A stretch of DNA of 64,000 bases from Oscillospiraceae bacterium (GTDB lineage Bacteria > Bacillota > Clostridia > Oscillospirales > Acutalibacteraceae), in assembly GCA_015066015.1 (NCBI GenBank), contig SVPE01000010.1, forward strand, positions 18,146 through 82,145, read 5' to 3'. Within the stretch, counting starts at the first letter, position 1; each line of letters starts with the position of its first letter. The position numbers and the translations under genes were made by a program. Positions 52,382-61,968 of this stretch are shown here, piece after piece. The notes under the pieces were generated by a model. The model was not told the DNA's origin and ran no database searches. It was given only the letters and a program-made list of their open reading frames with translations.

Positions 52382-53908
52382 ATGTCACAGAAAACCGTTA
52401 TTTGGCTGACCATTGCGATTTATATTGTTTTCATCACTGTTGTCGGTCTGCTCAATGCAAAAAAATCAAAAAACATCACAGAATTCACCGTCGGAAAGCG
52501 CAATGCCGGTGCTTGGCTTTCGGCTTTTTCCTACGGCACTGCTTATTTCTCTGCGGTTATGTTCATCGGATACGCAGGAGGCACAGGTTGGAAATATGGT
52601 CTTTGGGGCATTCTTCCCGGTATAGGAAACGCCATAATCGGTTCTCTTTTTGCTTGGATTGTACTTGCAAAAAAGACAAGAGAAATTACACGTCAGCATA
52701 AAATCAAGTCAATGCCGCAGCTTTTTGAAAAACGTTTTCACAGCAAGAAAATGAAAAACTTCTGCGTAGCAGTCATCTTCCTTTTCCTCATACCCTATTC
52801 TGCATCTGTTTATAAGGGTCTTACAAGCGTATGTTCAGTGCTCCTGGGTGTTGACGAAAGAGTATGCATGATTGTAATCGCCATAGCATCACTTCTTATT
52901 GTTGTCCTGGGAGGTTACGGTGCAACCCTGAAAGCAGACTTTGTTCAGGGCATAATAATGCTTGTCGGTGTTGCTCTGCTTATTTTCTCGGTAATGAGAA
53001 GCGATGTCGTAGGCGGATTTACAGACGGTCTTGCCGCAATAGCAAAGGAAACCGAAAATCTGAATCTTACTCCTGCAAGTCACATTGGTCTCTGGGCAAC
53101 AGTGCTTATGACTTCCTTCGGAACCTGGGGCCTTCCTCAGATGATTCACAAGTATTACGGTATACGCGACAATCACGAAGTAAAAAGGGGAACAGTAATT
53201 TCGACCTTCTTTGCACTTATAGTTGCAGGCGGCGGTTACTTCATCGGCTCTCTTGCTCACCTTTTCTTCACTGCCCTTGACGATATTCCCGGCTCCGGAT
53301 CAGGTAAGACTGACTACCTTATCCCGAATATGCTGAAGATGAGTGAAATTTCAGACGTTCTCATCGGCGTAATCCTCGTACTTCTTATTGCCGCATCAGT
53401 ATCTACACTTTCATCAATCACCATCACAGCAACCTCTACTCTTACTATGGACTTTGTTGCTCCTGTTGTGATGAAAACCAATGATAAAATAAAAGAAAGC
53501 AGAGTTACCAAACTGCTTTGCATCATATTCGTTGTACTGTCATACATAATCGCAAACAGTAACACTCCGATTCTCGACATGATGTCCTACTCCTGGGGTA
53601 TCATATCCGGCTCCTTCCTTGCACCTTATGCCCTTTCACTTTACCGCAAGGATATCAACGACAAAGGCGCTTGGGCAGGTATTCTCTCAGGCTTCGTTGT
53701 AGCTCTTCCGCCTGTTGTCTGCAAGCTTCTCTCCCTTGATATTTCAATCCCCGGTTTTGGCAAGATCATGGATATGGGACCTCACTTTGCTTGTCTTGCA
53801 ATGATATTCTCACTTGTTATGTGTCTTGCTGTCACAAAAGCAACCGGCGGAAAATCCGAAGACAACGAGAATTTTTATATTCTTGACGCCGCAAACATCA
53901 ATCAGTAA
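52382..53908 (+). CDS. Sodium:solute symporter (SSS family)
   Basis: 508 residues with about 13 transmembrane helices. The family couples Na+ influx to uptake of sugars, proline, pantothenate or other solutes. Seen: an N-terminal VGKRNAGAWLSAFSYGTAYFSAVMFIGYAGGTGWKYG (only its first part is given by family consensus), the GGYGATLKADFVQGIIM block, and AASVSTLSSITITATSTLTMDFV, where the Ser/Thr of the Na2 site lie. The start ATG at 52382 has a modest SD (CGAGGCG). Single-gene unit with a strong promoter. The solute cannot be predicted with confidence. Confidence 0.88.
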   Translation: MSQKTVIWLTIAIYIVFITVVGLLNAKKSKNITEFTVGKRNAGAWLSAFSYGTAYFSAVMFIGYAGGTGWKYGLWGILPGIGNAIIGSLFAWIVLAKKTREITRQHKIKSMPQLFEKRFHSKKMKNFCVAVIFLFLIPYSASVYKGLTSVCSVLLGVDERVCMIVIAIASLLIVVLGGYGATLKADFVQGIIMLVGVALLIFSVMRSDVVGGFTDGLAAIAKETENLNLTPASHIGLWATVLMTSFGTWGLPQMIHKYYGIRDNHEVKRGTVISTFFALIVAGGGYFIGSLAHLFFTALDDIPGSGSGKTDYLIPNMLKMSEISDVLIGVILVLLIAASVSTLSSITITATSTLTMDFVAPVVMKTNDKIKESRVTKLLCIIFVVLSYIIANSNTPILDMMSYSWGIISGSFLAPYALSLYRKDINDKGAWAGILSGFVVALPPVVCKLLSLDISIPGFGKIMDMGPHFACLAMIFSLVMCLAVTKATGGKSEDNENFYILDAANINQ

Positions 53909-54376
53909 AAGTATAATTAATCTATACCGCAACAAAATTATTACCTGCAGTGAAAGCTTATAGCCTGCACTGCGGGATTGTTCTTTTGTCAGACGGTAAT
54001 CCTACATAATAAAAAATAAAAAAAGCCGGATTTTCTTGACTGATAATTCCGTATTCGAAAATAAAAAACAAATTCAGGTTGTATAATGAAAAATGACTTT
54101 ATTCCATTCACAGAACGGAATAAATAACGAAACGTCAGCCTTGCAACCCACAGTCGGAATGCATAGAGTGCAAAGAAATCAAAGCACTTCACAGGCAAAA
54201 CGAAGAGATTACTTGATCTTAGAGCCCGGTAATGCAAATTCTCAATCACCGGGAAACCCGCACAAACGACAAATCTGCACCCGTTATAAAAAAGGCACTG
54301 ACGACCGTTGTTTTCGTTCAGATAAAAAATTAAATGCAATTCCGAACTACGGATTGCTTCAAAGGAGCTATAACTT
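53909..54376 (+). other. Intergenic region with long structured leader of iorA
   Basis: 468 bp without a convincing gene: frames open on both strands lack SDs and protein-like composition. A -10 box TATAAT at 54082-54087 would start an RNA near 54094, giving a leader of about 280 nt. Hairpins seen: TTTATTCC (54098) / GGAATAAA (54117); AGTGC/GCACT (about 54166-54187); CCCGGT (54225) / ACCGGG (54248); GCAATTCCG (54336) / CGGATTGC (54350), which ends 3 nt before the SD AAAGGAG. No T-box sequence or known riboswitch consensus was recognised. Confidence 0.45.
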
Positions 54377-56146
54377 ATGAACAAAACCCTTATGCTCGGT
54401 AATGAGGCTGTAGCCAGAGGTCTTTATGAGGCAGGAGTAAATGTAATCTCCTCCTACCCCGGCACACCCAGCACAGAAATTACCGAATTTGCAAGCAAAT
54501 ACGATGAAATGTACAGTGAATGGGCCCCCAATGAAAAGGTGGCCTTTGAAGTTGCCTTCGGCGCTTCTCTCGGCGGAGCAAGAAGCTTCTGCGCTATGAA
54601 GCATGTTGGACTCAATGTTGCAGCCGACCCCCTTTATACCGCTTCCTATATCGGTGTAAACGGCGGTATGGTCTGTGCCGTTGCTGATGACCCGGGTATG
54701 CACTCATCACAGAATGAGCAGGACTCCCGCCATCACGCCATAGCATCAAAAACACCTATGCTTGAGCCTTCCGACTCTGCAGAATGCTGCCTTTTCACAA
54801 AGCTTGCCTTTGACCTTTCAGAGCGCTTTGATACACCGATGCTGCTTCGCCTTTCTACAAGAATCTCTCACGCACGCTCAATCGTTGAGCCTTCTGACAG
54901 AGCAGACATTCCCGTAAAGGACTACAAAAAGGACATTATGAAAAATGTTATGATGCCCGCTATGGCAAGAGGAGCTCACGTAAAGGTTGAAAAGCGTCTT
55001 GAGGAAATGACCGATTTTGCCGATACCGAAGCAGTAGAACTCGGCATCAACAAGGTAGAAATGTACAACAAACAGCTTGGCATCATTGTAGCGGGCTCAA
55101 CTTACGTTTATGCCCGTGAAGCTATGGGCGAAAACGCAAGCTATCTCAAGCTTGGTATGGTTAATCCTCTTCCCGTAAAGCTTATAAAGGACTTTGCAAA
55201 AGAGGTTGACGAGCTTGTTGTTATAGAAGAACTTGACGGCATCATCGAAACACACTGCATTAAGCTTGGTCTCAAGGTAAAGGGCAAGGAGCTTTTCTCC
55301 TGTCTCGGTGAATTCTCACATAAAACCGTCCTCGACGCCCTTACAAACAAGAAGGCTGATTTCGACTCCTTTGACGAGGCTGTTCCCGCTCGTCCTCCTG
55401 TGCTTTGTGCAGGCTGTCCTCACAGAGGTCTCTTCTACTCACTCAAAGGTATGGGACTTTATGTGAGCGGGGACATCGGATGCTACACTCTCGGCGCTCA
55501 GGCTCCCCTTTCAATGCTTGACAGCTGCGTGTGTATGGGGGCATCGGTAAGCGCTCTTCACGGCTTCAACACCGCAAGAGGCAAGGAGCAGGCAAAAAAG
55601 AGTGTTGCCGTTATCGGAGACTCCACTTTTATCCACTCCGGTATCACAGGCCTTATTGATATCGCATATAACAAGGGACTTTCAACAGTTATAGTTCTCG
55701 ACAACTCCATAACCGGTATGACCGGCCATCAGAACAACCCGGCAAACGGTCTTACCATCAAGGGCGATCCGACGGTAAGTGTTGACCTTGAGGCGCTTGC
55801 AAGAGCAGTAGGTTTTAAAAATGTTGCCGTTGTTGATCCCTTCGACGTAAAAACAACAAAAGAAACAGTGAAGGCAGAGCTTCTCAAGGAAGAACCTTCA
55901 CTTATCATCTCCCGCCGTCCCTGTGCACTGCTTAAAACAGTCAAGCACTCTGCGCCTGTTGTAATTGACGAAAACAAGTGCATCGGCTGCAAGGCCTGTC
56001 TTAACGTAGGCTGTCCCGCACTCAGCCAAGGCAAAAAAGCAGACGGCAAAGGCATTGCTCTTATAGACAACACACAGTGCGTAGGCTGCGGTGTATGCGC
56101 CGAAGCCTGCAGATTCGACGCAATTAAAAAAGGAGGTACAAACTGA
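54377..56146 (+). CDS. iorA: Indolepyruvate:ferredoxin oxidoreductase, alpha subunit
   Basis: 589 residues. With IorB it oxidatively decarboxylates aryl pyruvates from aromatic amino acids to aryl-acetyl-CoA, reducing ferredoxin; it is oxygen-sensitive and cytosolic. Seen: the N-terminal pyrimidine-binding domain (LGNEAVARGLYEAGVNVISSYPGTPSTEI), a TPP-binding domain with GDIGCYTLG, a GDSTFIHSG motif and LDNSITGMTGHQ, and two C-terminal 4Fe-4S motifs (CIGCKACLNVGCP, CVGCGVCAEACRFD). Usual length for IorA. SD AAAGGAGC. The stop overlaps the iorB start by one base. Confidence 0.95.
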   Translation: MNKTLMLGNEAVARGLYEAGVNVISSYPGTPSTEITEFASKYDEMYSEWAPNEKVAFEVAFGASLGGARSFCAMKHVGLNVAADPLYTASYIGVNGGMVCAVADDPGMHSSQNEQDSRHHAIASKTPMLEPSDSAECCLFTKLAFDLSERFDTPMLLRLSTRISHARSIVEPSDRADIPVKDYKKDIMKNVMMPAMARGAHVKVEKRLEEMTDFADTEAVELGINKVEMYNKQLGIIVAGSTYVYAREAMGENASYLKLGMVNPLPVKLIKDFAKEVDELVVIEELDGIIETHCIKLGLKVKGKELFSCLGEFSHKTVLDALTNKKADFDSFDEAVPARPPVLCAGCPHRGLFYSLKGMGLYVSGDIGCYTLGAQAPLSMLDSCVCMGASVSALHGFNTARGKEQAKKSVAVIGDSTFIHSGITGLIDIAYNKGLSTVIVLDNSITGMTGHQNNPANGLTIKGDPTVSVDLEALARAVGFKNVAVVDPFDVKTTKETVKAELLKEEPSLIISRRPCALLKTVKHSAPVVIDENKCIGCKACLNVGCPALSQGKKADGKGIALIDNTQCVGCGVCAEACRFDAIKKGGTN

Positions 56147-56721
56147 TGGAAACCAAAAATATTCTTATTGTAGGTGTAGGCGGTCAGGGTACTCTTCTTG
56201 CATCAAAGCTTATGGGTAAATGCTTTATGGAAATGGGTTTTGATGTAAAAGTCAGTGAGGTTCACGGTATGAGTCAGCGCGGCGGCAGCGTAGTTACATA
56301 TGTACGCTACGGTGACAAGGTTTACTCCCCCGTAATTGAAAAAGGTGAAGCCGACATTATTATCTCCTTTGAGCAGCTTGAAAGTGCACGCTGGCTTCCT
56401 TATCTCAAAAAGGGCGGTGTAATCATCTCAAGCACTCAGCACATCGATCCGATGCCCGTAATTATGGGCAAGGCTGAATACCCCGAAGAAATTATTAATA
56501 AAATCGCAGAAAAAGATGTTAAAATCATTTCACTTGATGCCCTTTCACTCGCCCTTGAGGCAGGTACATCAAAGTGTGCAAACATTGTGCTTTTAGGTGC
56601 AGCAGTACCCTACCTCGGTATTGAAAAGGAAACCTGGATTGAAACAATAAAATCAACCGTTCCCCCAAAAACTGTTGAAACAAACCTCAAGGCATTTGAG
56701 CTCGGATATAATGCGCAGTAA
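56146..56721 (+). CDS. iorB: Indolepyruvate:ferredoxin oxidoreductase, beta subunit
   Basis: 191 residues, the 2-oxoacid oxidoreductase gamma-type domain: VGVGGQGTLLASKLMG near the N-terminus, then SEVHGMSQRGGSVVTYVRYG and SPVIEKGEADIIISFEQLE. SD AAGGAGG lies inside the end of iorA and the genes overlap (TGATGG), so the subunits are cotranslated. No phenylacetate-CoA ligase gene follows, although it often does in ior clusters. Confidence 0.95.
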   Translation: METKNILIVGVGGQGTLLASKLMGKCFMEMGFDVKVSEVHGMSQRGGSVVTYVRYGDKVYSPVIEKGEADIIISFEQLESARWLPYLKKGGVIISSTQHIDPMPVIMGKAEYPEEIINKIAEKDVKIISLDALSLALEAGTSKCANIVLLGAAVPYLGIEKETWIETIKSTVPPKTVETNLKAFELGYNAQ

Positions 56722-56857
56722 GCATTGACGCTCCTCCCGGTACATTCAGCGTACCCATAAGAATTCTTGCCGATAACGATGTTCCCGCATGTGCTCTTAC
56801 GGCCAAGAATATAACCCTACCGGATTAGACAGACTTTTATAGTGTGATGAAATAATT

Positions 56858-58276
56858 ATGAAAACTGTACTTTTAAAAAAATCCTCTCTTGCACCCCGTC
56901 CTTTTGAAGGATGGGGTACAAGCCTTTGTTGGTGGGCTCACCGTCTGGGCTTTGACGATGAGCTTGCACAGTCTGCCGCAGAGCTTTTCTACTCAGAAAA
57001 AGGTCTGGGGCTGAATATTATGCGCTATAACATCGGCGGCGGTGATAACCCCTCACACAACCACATTACCCGCACAGATTCTAAAATTCCCGGTTGGGTA
57101 AAGCTTACGGAAAAAGGCGAAAAAATCTTCGTTCCCGATGCAGACAGAAATCAGATAAACATCACTAAGCGTTGCATAGCTGCTGCAGGAGACACAGCTT
57201 TCGTTGAGGCTTTTTCAAACTCTCCTCCGTATTTTATGACAGTAAGCGGTTGCTCAAGCGGAAGCAGCGATGCAACAAGCGACAACCTTAAAGCTGATTG
57301 TGTTGAGGACTTTGCCGACTACCTTGCCGATGTGTGTCTGCATCTTGAAAAGAACGAGGGCATCACTGTTAAAAGCCTTGCAGCAATGAACGAGCCGAAC
57401 ACAAATTACTGGCGCGAAAATTCAAACAAACAGGAAGGCTGCCATTTTAATGCAGGTGAAAGTCAGAACAGAATACTGATTGCCACAAGCAAATCAATGA
57501 AAAAAAGAGGACTGACCCATACACATATCACCGCAAGCGATGAAACCAACTGCAAATCTCAGCTTATAGCCATAAAGGCCTTTTCAAAGGAAACGTGGGA
57601 GCATATAGACCGTCTCAGCGTGCACACCTATGAAAGAGCCTGGAAAAGACTCGGCACCTACGCAAAAAGTCACAACATCCCCTTATGGATGACTGAAACG
57701 GACTGGAGTAACAGTATACGCGGCTGCAACAATGGTATGGGACCGGGACTCTGGTTTGCAAAAAAGATAATACAGGATCTTACCAATCTTTCACCTCAGG
57801 CGTGGATCATGTGGCAGGTAATAGGCTCATATACCGGCAGTGAACCCTTTGACGGTAACTATGACGGTCCTCAGGTTGATATGACAAAGGGTTTCTGGGG
57901 AGTTGCGTCCTGCGATTTCGACAAAAGAAAAATACTTCTTTCGCAAAAATACTACTCTTTCGGGCAGTTTACACGCTATATCCGACCAAAAATGACCCTT
58001 TTACCCATTGACAGCCGCACAGTAGGCGCTTATAATAAAGATGAAAGAAATCTCGTTATTATCGCTGTAAACGACAAAAGCAAGGAAAGACTGCTTTCAC
58101 TTGACCTCAGCGAATTTTCACCTGAGGAAACCTTCCGTACCGTACGTACAAGCGGCAATACGGAAGACGGAGAAAAGTGGAAAAATCTTCCGTCGGAAAA
58201 GCTTCGGGGTGAAATTCTTCAGTCGAAGCTCATCCCCTACAGTGTCACGACCTTTCTTATCACAACAAAGAATTAA
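56858..58276 (+). CDS. Glycoside hydrolase family 30 enzyme, beta-1,6-galactanase-like
   Basis: 472 residues with no signal peptide, so probably cytosolic and acting on imported oligosaccharides. GH30 features seen: FEGWGTSLCWWAH at the N-terminus, MRYNIGGGDNPSHNH, the acid/base Glu in AAMNEPNTNYW, the nucleophile Glu in WMTETDWSN, and a C-terminal beta domain. The overall pattern is that of bacterial endo-beta-1,6-galactanases; the exact substrate is inferred. It starts 136 bp after iorB, in a region with an inverted repeat (ATTCTTGCCG / CGGCCAAGAAT), and heads a group with a membrane protein and a sugar-phosphate epimerase/aldolase. Confidence 0.85.
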   Translation: MKTVLLKKSSLAPRPFEGWGTSLCWWAHRLGFDDELAQSAAELFYSEKGLGLNIMRYNIGGGDNPSHNHITRTDSKIPGWVKLTEKGEKIFVPDADRNQINITKRCIAAAGDTAFVEAFSNSPPYFMTVSGCSSGSSDATSDNLKADCVEDFADYLADVCLHLEKNEGITVKSLAAMNEPNTNYWRENSNKQEGCHFNAGESQNRILIATSKSMKKRGLTHTHITASDETNCKSQLIAIKAFSKETWEHIDRLSVHTYERAWKRLGTYAKSHNIPLWMTETDWSNSIRGCNNGMGPGLWFAKKIIQDLTNLSPQAWIMWQVIGSYTGSEPFDGNYDGPQVDMTKGFWGVASCDFDKRKILLSQKYYSFGQFTRYIRPKMTLLPIDSRTVGAYNKDERNLVIIAVNDKSKERLLSLDLSEFSPEETFRTVRTSGNTEDGEKWKNLPSEKLRGEILQSKLIPYSVTTFLITTKN

Positions 58277-58288
58277 AGAGGTGCTACC

Positions 58289-58660
58289 ATGTTAAAAAAG
58301 AACAAAAGCTTTTTGGCTTTTATCATCATTGCAGCAATTTTTCTTGTATGGGGAATCTTTCTCGTTCCCGGAGACGAATTATTATATTCCCTTTTCGGAC
58401 AGTACATTATCCTTCCTGTAGCAGCACTTATCTGCTCCATACTCTCAGTAAAAAAGGGAAGCCTTCTCGGCTGGCTTTCACCCTTTATCTTTGCGGCAGT
58501 CATCATCCTTCTTCCCTTTACCGTTTTCGGAGCAACTGACCTTGTGTTTGTAGTATTTGCAGCAGTTCCGTGCGTACTCGGTTTTGTTATCGGAGCCCTC
58601 TGTAAGCTTCTTTCCGGAAATAAAAAAGCTGAAGCTAAGGAGGCTCCCGTAAATGCTTGA
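58289..58660 (+). CDS. Small four-helix membrane protein (123 aa)
   Basis: Four hydrophobic helices (about residues 8-27, 37-53, 62-80, 84-106) with a short cytoplasmic tail rich in Lys, Glu and Ala ([12 protein letters not shown]). SD AGAGGTG before ATG. It follows the GH30 gene by 12 bp and overlaps the next gene by 8 bp, so it belongs to the same operon. No transporter signature is recognised. Confidence 0.7.
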   Translation: MLKKNKSFLAFIIIAAIFLVWGIFLVPGDELLYSLFGQYIILPVAALICSILSVKKGSLLGWLSPFIFAAVIILLPFTVFGATDLVFVVFAAVPCVLGFVIGALCKLLSGNKKAEAKEAPVNA

Positions 58661-59342
58661 GCACCTTAAAAAAGATGTACTCGAGGCAAACCTCAGTCTT
58701 CCGAAATACAACCTCGTAACCTTCACTTGGGGTAACGTCAGTGGCATTGACCGCGAAAAGGGTCTTATTGTAATAAAGCCAAGCGGTGTGGAATACGATG
58801 TAATGACCGCTGACGATATGGTGGTTGTTGACCTTAACGGAAACGTCGTAGAAGGCAGACTCAACCCCTCCTCGGATACACCTACACACATTGAGCTTTA
58901 CAAGGCTTTCCCTGATATCGGCGGTATAATTCACACTCACTCGCCCTGGGCTACCTCATGGGCACAGGCCGGCCGAAGCATCCCCGCTTACGGTACAACC
59001 CACGCTGACTACTTCTACGGACCAATCCCCTGCACCCGCCAGCTTACTTCCGAAGAAGTCGAAAAAGCCTATGAAAAAGAAACCGGCACAGTTATCATCG
59101 AAGCTTTCGAAGGTATTGATCCAATGGCAGTCCCCGGCGTAGTTGTGTACAAGCACGGACCCTTTGCCTGGGGTAAAACTCCGAAGGAAGCTGTTCATAA
59201 CGCCGTTGTAATGGAAACTGTAGCAAATATGGCTTATCACGCCGAACAGCTTAATCCTGCAAAAGAGCCTATTGAACAGTATCTTCTCGACAAACACTAT
59301 ATGAGAAAACACGGTCCAAATGCATATTACGGACAAAAATAA
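58653..59342 (+). CDS. araD: L-ribulose-5-phosphate 4-epimerase / class II aldolase
   Basis: 229 residues, the AraD/UlaF/SgbE length. Class II aldolase fold with a Zn site: the [12 protein letters not shown] motif (two His ligands) and the later His in [10 protein letters not shown]. Substrate phosphate-loop residues SGNVSG-like (here TWGNVSG) and KPSGVEYD are present. The enzyme would convert L-ribulose-5-P to D-xylulose-5-P; fuculose-phosphate aldolase activity is less likely given the match to the epimerase branch. Its SD (AAGGAGG) lies inside the end of the membrane-protein gene. No other arabinose genes are in the window. Confidence 0.85.
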   Translation: MLEHLKKDVLEANLSLPKYNLVTFTWGNVSGIDREKGLIVIKPSGVEYDVMTADDMVVVDLNGNVVEGRLNPSSDTPTHIELYKAFPDIGGIIHTHSPWATSWAQAGRSIPAYGTTHADYFYGPIPCTRQLTSEEVEKAYEKETGTVIIEAFEGIDPMAVPGVVVYKHGPFAWGKTPKEAVHNAVVMETVANMAYHAEQLNPAKEPIEQYLLDKHYMRKHGPNAYYGQK

Positions 59343-59362
59343 AAGTGGATAAAAAAACAGTG

Positions 59363-59402
59363 AACAACCCGTTTCAGGAATGAAGCCGGGTTGTTTTTTT
59401 TG
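59363..59402 (+). terminator. Terminator after araD
   Basis: AACAACCCG / CGGGTTGTT, a 9-bp stem with a 15-nt loop and eight or more Ts. Confidence 0.85.
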
Positions 59403-59449
59403 AGGCTGCAACGACTTATGCGAAAACGAGCAACGCTCGCTTGCCTCCC
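59402..59449. repeat. Degenerate remnant of the cloverleaf element
   Basis: About 48 nt flanked by GAGGC and TTGCCTCCC, with one small arm CGAGC/GCTCG next to the right end, as in the third arm of full copies. The left and middle arms are missing. Placement in the family is tentative. Confidence 0.35.
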
Positions 59450-59536
59450 CGTGCCCTTCCCCGTCATTACAACATAAATGCCAAAATTTTACCTTTATTT
59501 CCTTTATTTTTCATCCTATTGTTATGCATAGCTTTA

Positions 59537-59565
59537 TTGACCGAGGGAATGCTTTATGATATAAT
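59537..59565 (+). promoter_or_regulatory. Promoter of the pyruvate formate-lyase operon
   Basis: TTGACC (59537-59542), 17 nt, TATAAT (59560-59565), 36 bp before the start codon. Confidence 0.75.
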
Positions 59566-59601
59566 ATAATCAGTCAAAAATCAGAAAGAGGAATTTGTCA
59601 A

Positions 59602-61695
59602 ATGAATTTTAATTTTGAAGAATGGTATGGCTTTGAGATAGGCACATGGTCAAAAGAAATCAATGTCAGAAGCTTCATCAAGCACAATTATACACCCTAT
59701 GACGGCAATGAAGAATTCCTTGTAGGTCCTACACAGAACACCACTGACCTTTGGGAGCAGGTGCTCGACCTGACAAGACAGGAAAGAGAAGCTGGCGGTG
59801 TACTTGATATGGATACAAATGTGATTTCAACTATCACATCCCACGCTCCCGGTTACCTTAACAAAGAAAAAGAAACTATCGTAGGATTCCAGACCGACAA
59901 ACCCTTCAAAAGAGCTCTTATGCCCTACGGCGGTATCCGTATGGCTGAAAAAGCATGTAAGGATAACGGATATGAAATTGATCCGACAATCAAAGAATTT
60001 TTCACAACACACAGAAAGACTCACAACGCAGGCGTTTTTGATGCCTATACACCCGAAATGAGAGCCTGCCGTTCAAGTCACATTATCACCGGTCTTCCTG
60101 ACGCTTACGGCAGAGGCAGAATCATCGGTGACTATCGCCGTGTGGCACTTTACGGCGTTGACCGTCTTATCAAAGATAAAATGGAACAAAAGGAAACTAC
60201 CAGAAGCGCTATGTACTCTCAGGTCATCCGTGACCGCGAGGAGCTTTCAGAGCAAATCCGTGCTCTTGAGGATCTTAAAGAAATGGCTCTGAGCTACGGC
60301 TATGATATTTCCCGCCCCGCGAAGGACACAAAAGAGGCTATTCAGTGGCTCTATTTCGGCTATCTCGCTGCTGTAAAGGAACAGAACGGCGCAGCAATGA
60401 GCCTCGGCAGAACCTCAACCTTCCTTGATATCTATGCCGAAAGAGACCTCAAAAATGATGTCTTCACAGAAGCACAGATTCAGGAAATGATCGACCACTT
60501 CATTATGAAGCTGCGTCTTATCAAGTTTGCCCGTACGCCTGAATACAACTCTCTTTTCTCAGGCGACCCTCAGTGGGTAACAGAGTCAATTGCAGGTGTA
60601 GCTATCGACGGCAGACACCTTGTCACAAAGATGTCATACCGTTATCTTCACACACTTGAAAACCTCGGTGCAGCTCCCGAACCCAACCTTACAGTTCTCT
60701 GGAGCACAAAGCTGCCCGAAAACTTCAAGCGCTTCTGCGCAAGACTTTCTATCGAAACCTCATCAATTCAGTATGAAAACGACGACCTTATGCGTTTCAC
60801 CCACGGCGACGACTATGCAATTGCCTGCTGTGTTTCATCCATGAGAGTCGGTAAAGAAATGCAATTCTTTGGTGCGAGAGCAAACCTTGCAAAATGTCTT
60901 CTCTACGCTATAAACGGCGGCGTTGACGAAATCTCAGGCAAACAGATTGCGCCCGAATACAGACCTATCACAAGCGAATACCTGGATTATGACGAGGTTA
61001 TAAAGCGCTACGACGAAATGATGAAGTGGCTTGCCGGTGTTTACGTCAACACACTTAACATCATCCACTATATGCACGACAAATACTGTTACGAAAAAAT
61101 CCAGATGGCTCTTCACGATAAGAAGGTTACCCGCTGGTTTGCAACGGGCATCGCAGGTCTCAGTGTTGTCGCAGACTCCCTTTCTGCTATCAAATACGCA
61201 AAGGTAAAAGTAATCCGCAATGAACAGGGCATAGCTACCGATTATGAGGTTGAAGGCGACTTCCCGAAATACGGCAACGACGACGACCGCGTAGACTCAA
61301 TTGCATATAACGTTGTACACCGCTTTATGGAACACATCAGAAAAAACCACACTTACAGAGACAGCATCCCCACTACTTCAATTCTCACCATTACCTCAAA
61401 CGTTGTTTACGGTAAAAATACAGGCGCTACCCCTGACGGCAGAAAGAAAGGCGAAGCCTTCGCTCCCGGTGCTAACCCCATGCACAGACGTGATACACAC
61501 GGTGCAGTTGCATCCCTCGCTTCTGTTGCAAAGCTTCCCTTCATTGATGCTCAGGACGGTATTTCAAACACCTTCTCAATCATCCCCGGTGCACTCGGCA
61601 AGGACGACAGAATCTTCTCCGGTGATATTGATCTTGACTGCATTTCCGGAGGATGTGCGTCACCGACACTCTTTGAGGGTCTTGACAGAGAATAA
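59602..61695 (+). CDS. pflB: Pyruvate formate-lyase, catalytic core lacking the glycyl-radical domain
   Basis: 697 residues. It cleaves pyruvate with CoA to acetyl-CoA and formate. True PFL is shown by the adjacent catalytic cysteines in IACCVSSM (about residue 410), the [14 protein letters not shown] block, and the [22 protein letters not shown] region near residue 615. The chain ends at LFEGLDRE with TAA, about 60-80 residues before the usual C-terminus, so the RVSGY glycine loop is absent. That segment is encoded by the next gene, 27 bp downstream, with its own SD. The start has GAGGAATTTG upstream. The operon continues with the activating enzyme. Confidence 0.95.
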   Translation: MNFNFEEWYGFEIGTWSKEINVRSFIKHNYTPYDGNEEFLVGPTQNTTDLWEQVLDLTRQEREAGGVLDMDTNVISTITSHAPGYLNKEKETIVGFQTDKPFKRALMPYGGIRMAEKACKDNGYEIDPTIKEFFTTHRKTHNAGVFDAYTPEMRACRSSHIITGLPDAYGRGRIIGDYRRVALYGVDRLIKDKMEQKETTRSAMYSQVIRDREELSEQIRALEDLKEMALSYGYDISRPAKDTKEAIQWLYFGYLAAVKEQNGAAMSLGRTSTFLDIYAERDLKNDVFTEAQIQEMIDHFIMKLRLIKFARTPEYNSLFSGDPQWVTESIAGVAIDGRHLVTKMSYRYLHTLENLGAAPEPNLTVLWSTKLPENFKRFCARLSIETSSIQYENDDLMRFTHGDDYAIACCVSSMRVGKEMQFFGARANLAKCLLYAINGGVDEISGKQIAPEYRPITSEYLDYDEVIKRYDEMMKWLAGVYVNTLNIIHYMHDKYCYEKIQMALHDKKVTRWFATGIAGLSVVADSLSAIKYAKVKVIRNEQGIATDYEVEGDFPKYGNDDDRVDSIAYNVVHRFMEHIRKNHTYRDSIPTTSILTITSNVVYGKNTGATPDGRKKGEAFAPGANPMHRRDTHGAVASLASVAKLPFIDAQDGISNTFSIIPGALGKDDRIFSGDIDLDCISGGCASPTLFEGLDRE

Positions 61696-61722
61696 ACTAC
61701 ACAACAAAGGAGGCTACCGATT

Positions 61723-61965
61723 ATGGCAGCAACTCAGCAGCAGATAGATAACCTTGTCTCCCTTCTCGACGGTTATGTACAGAAGGGCGGACACCATCTC
61801 AATGTAAATGTTTTCACTAAAGAAACACTTCTCGATGCACAAAAGCATCCCGAGAAATACCCTCAGCTTACTGTACGTGTAAGCGGTTACGCAGTTAACT
61901 TTATCAAGCTGACGAAAGAGCAGCAGGATGAAGTTATCTCAAGAACATTTCACGACGAAATATAA
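61723..61965 (+). CDS. Separate glycyl-radical domain of pyruvate formate-lyase
   Basis: 80 residues with AAAGGAGG (61706-61713) 9 nt before ATG, so it is a real gene and not read-through. It matches the C-terminal part of [21 protein letters not shown], then [15 protein letters not shown] with the radical Gly in RVSGY, and [14 protein letters not shown]. It resembles E. coli YfiD/GrcA, which can replace a damaged PFL C-terminus, but here the core enzyme has no glycine loop of its own, so this protein must supply it for activity. It lies between pflB and pflA, 3 bp before the latter. Confidence 0.93.
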   Translation: MAATQQQIDNLVSLLDGYVQKGGHHLNVNVFTKETLLDAQKHPEKYPQLTVRVSGYAVNFIKLTKEQQDEVISRTFHDEI

Positions 61966-61968
61966 GCT

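Noticed and set aside
54094..54376. T-box leader upstream of iorA
   Set aside because: No AGGGTGGNACCGCG-like antiterminator sequence and no intrinsic terminator before the gene.
54093..54380. Open frame of 95 codons before iorA, and an antisense frame of 131 codons (53989-54384)
   Set aside because: Neither has an SD or protein-like composition; they overlap each other and hairpins of the likely iorA leader.
61660..61740. Frameshift or sequencing error splitting pflB
   Set aside because: The core ends at a normal stop and the small gene has a perfect SD, correct spacing and a natural start, so two genes are the simpler reading.
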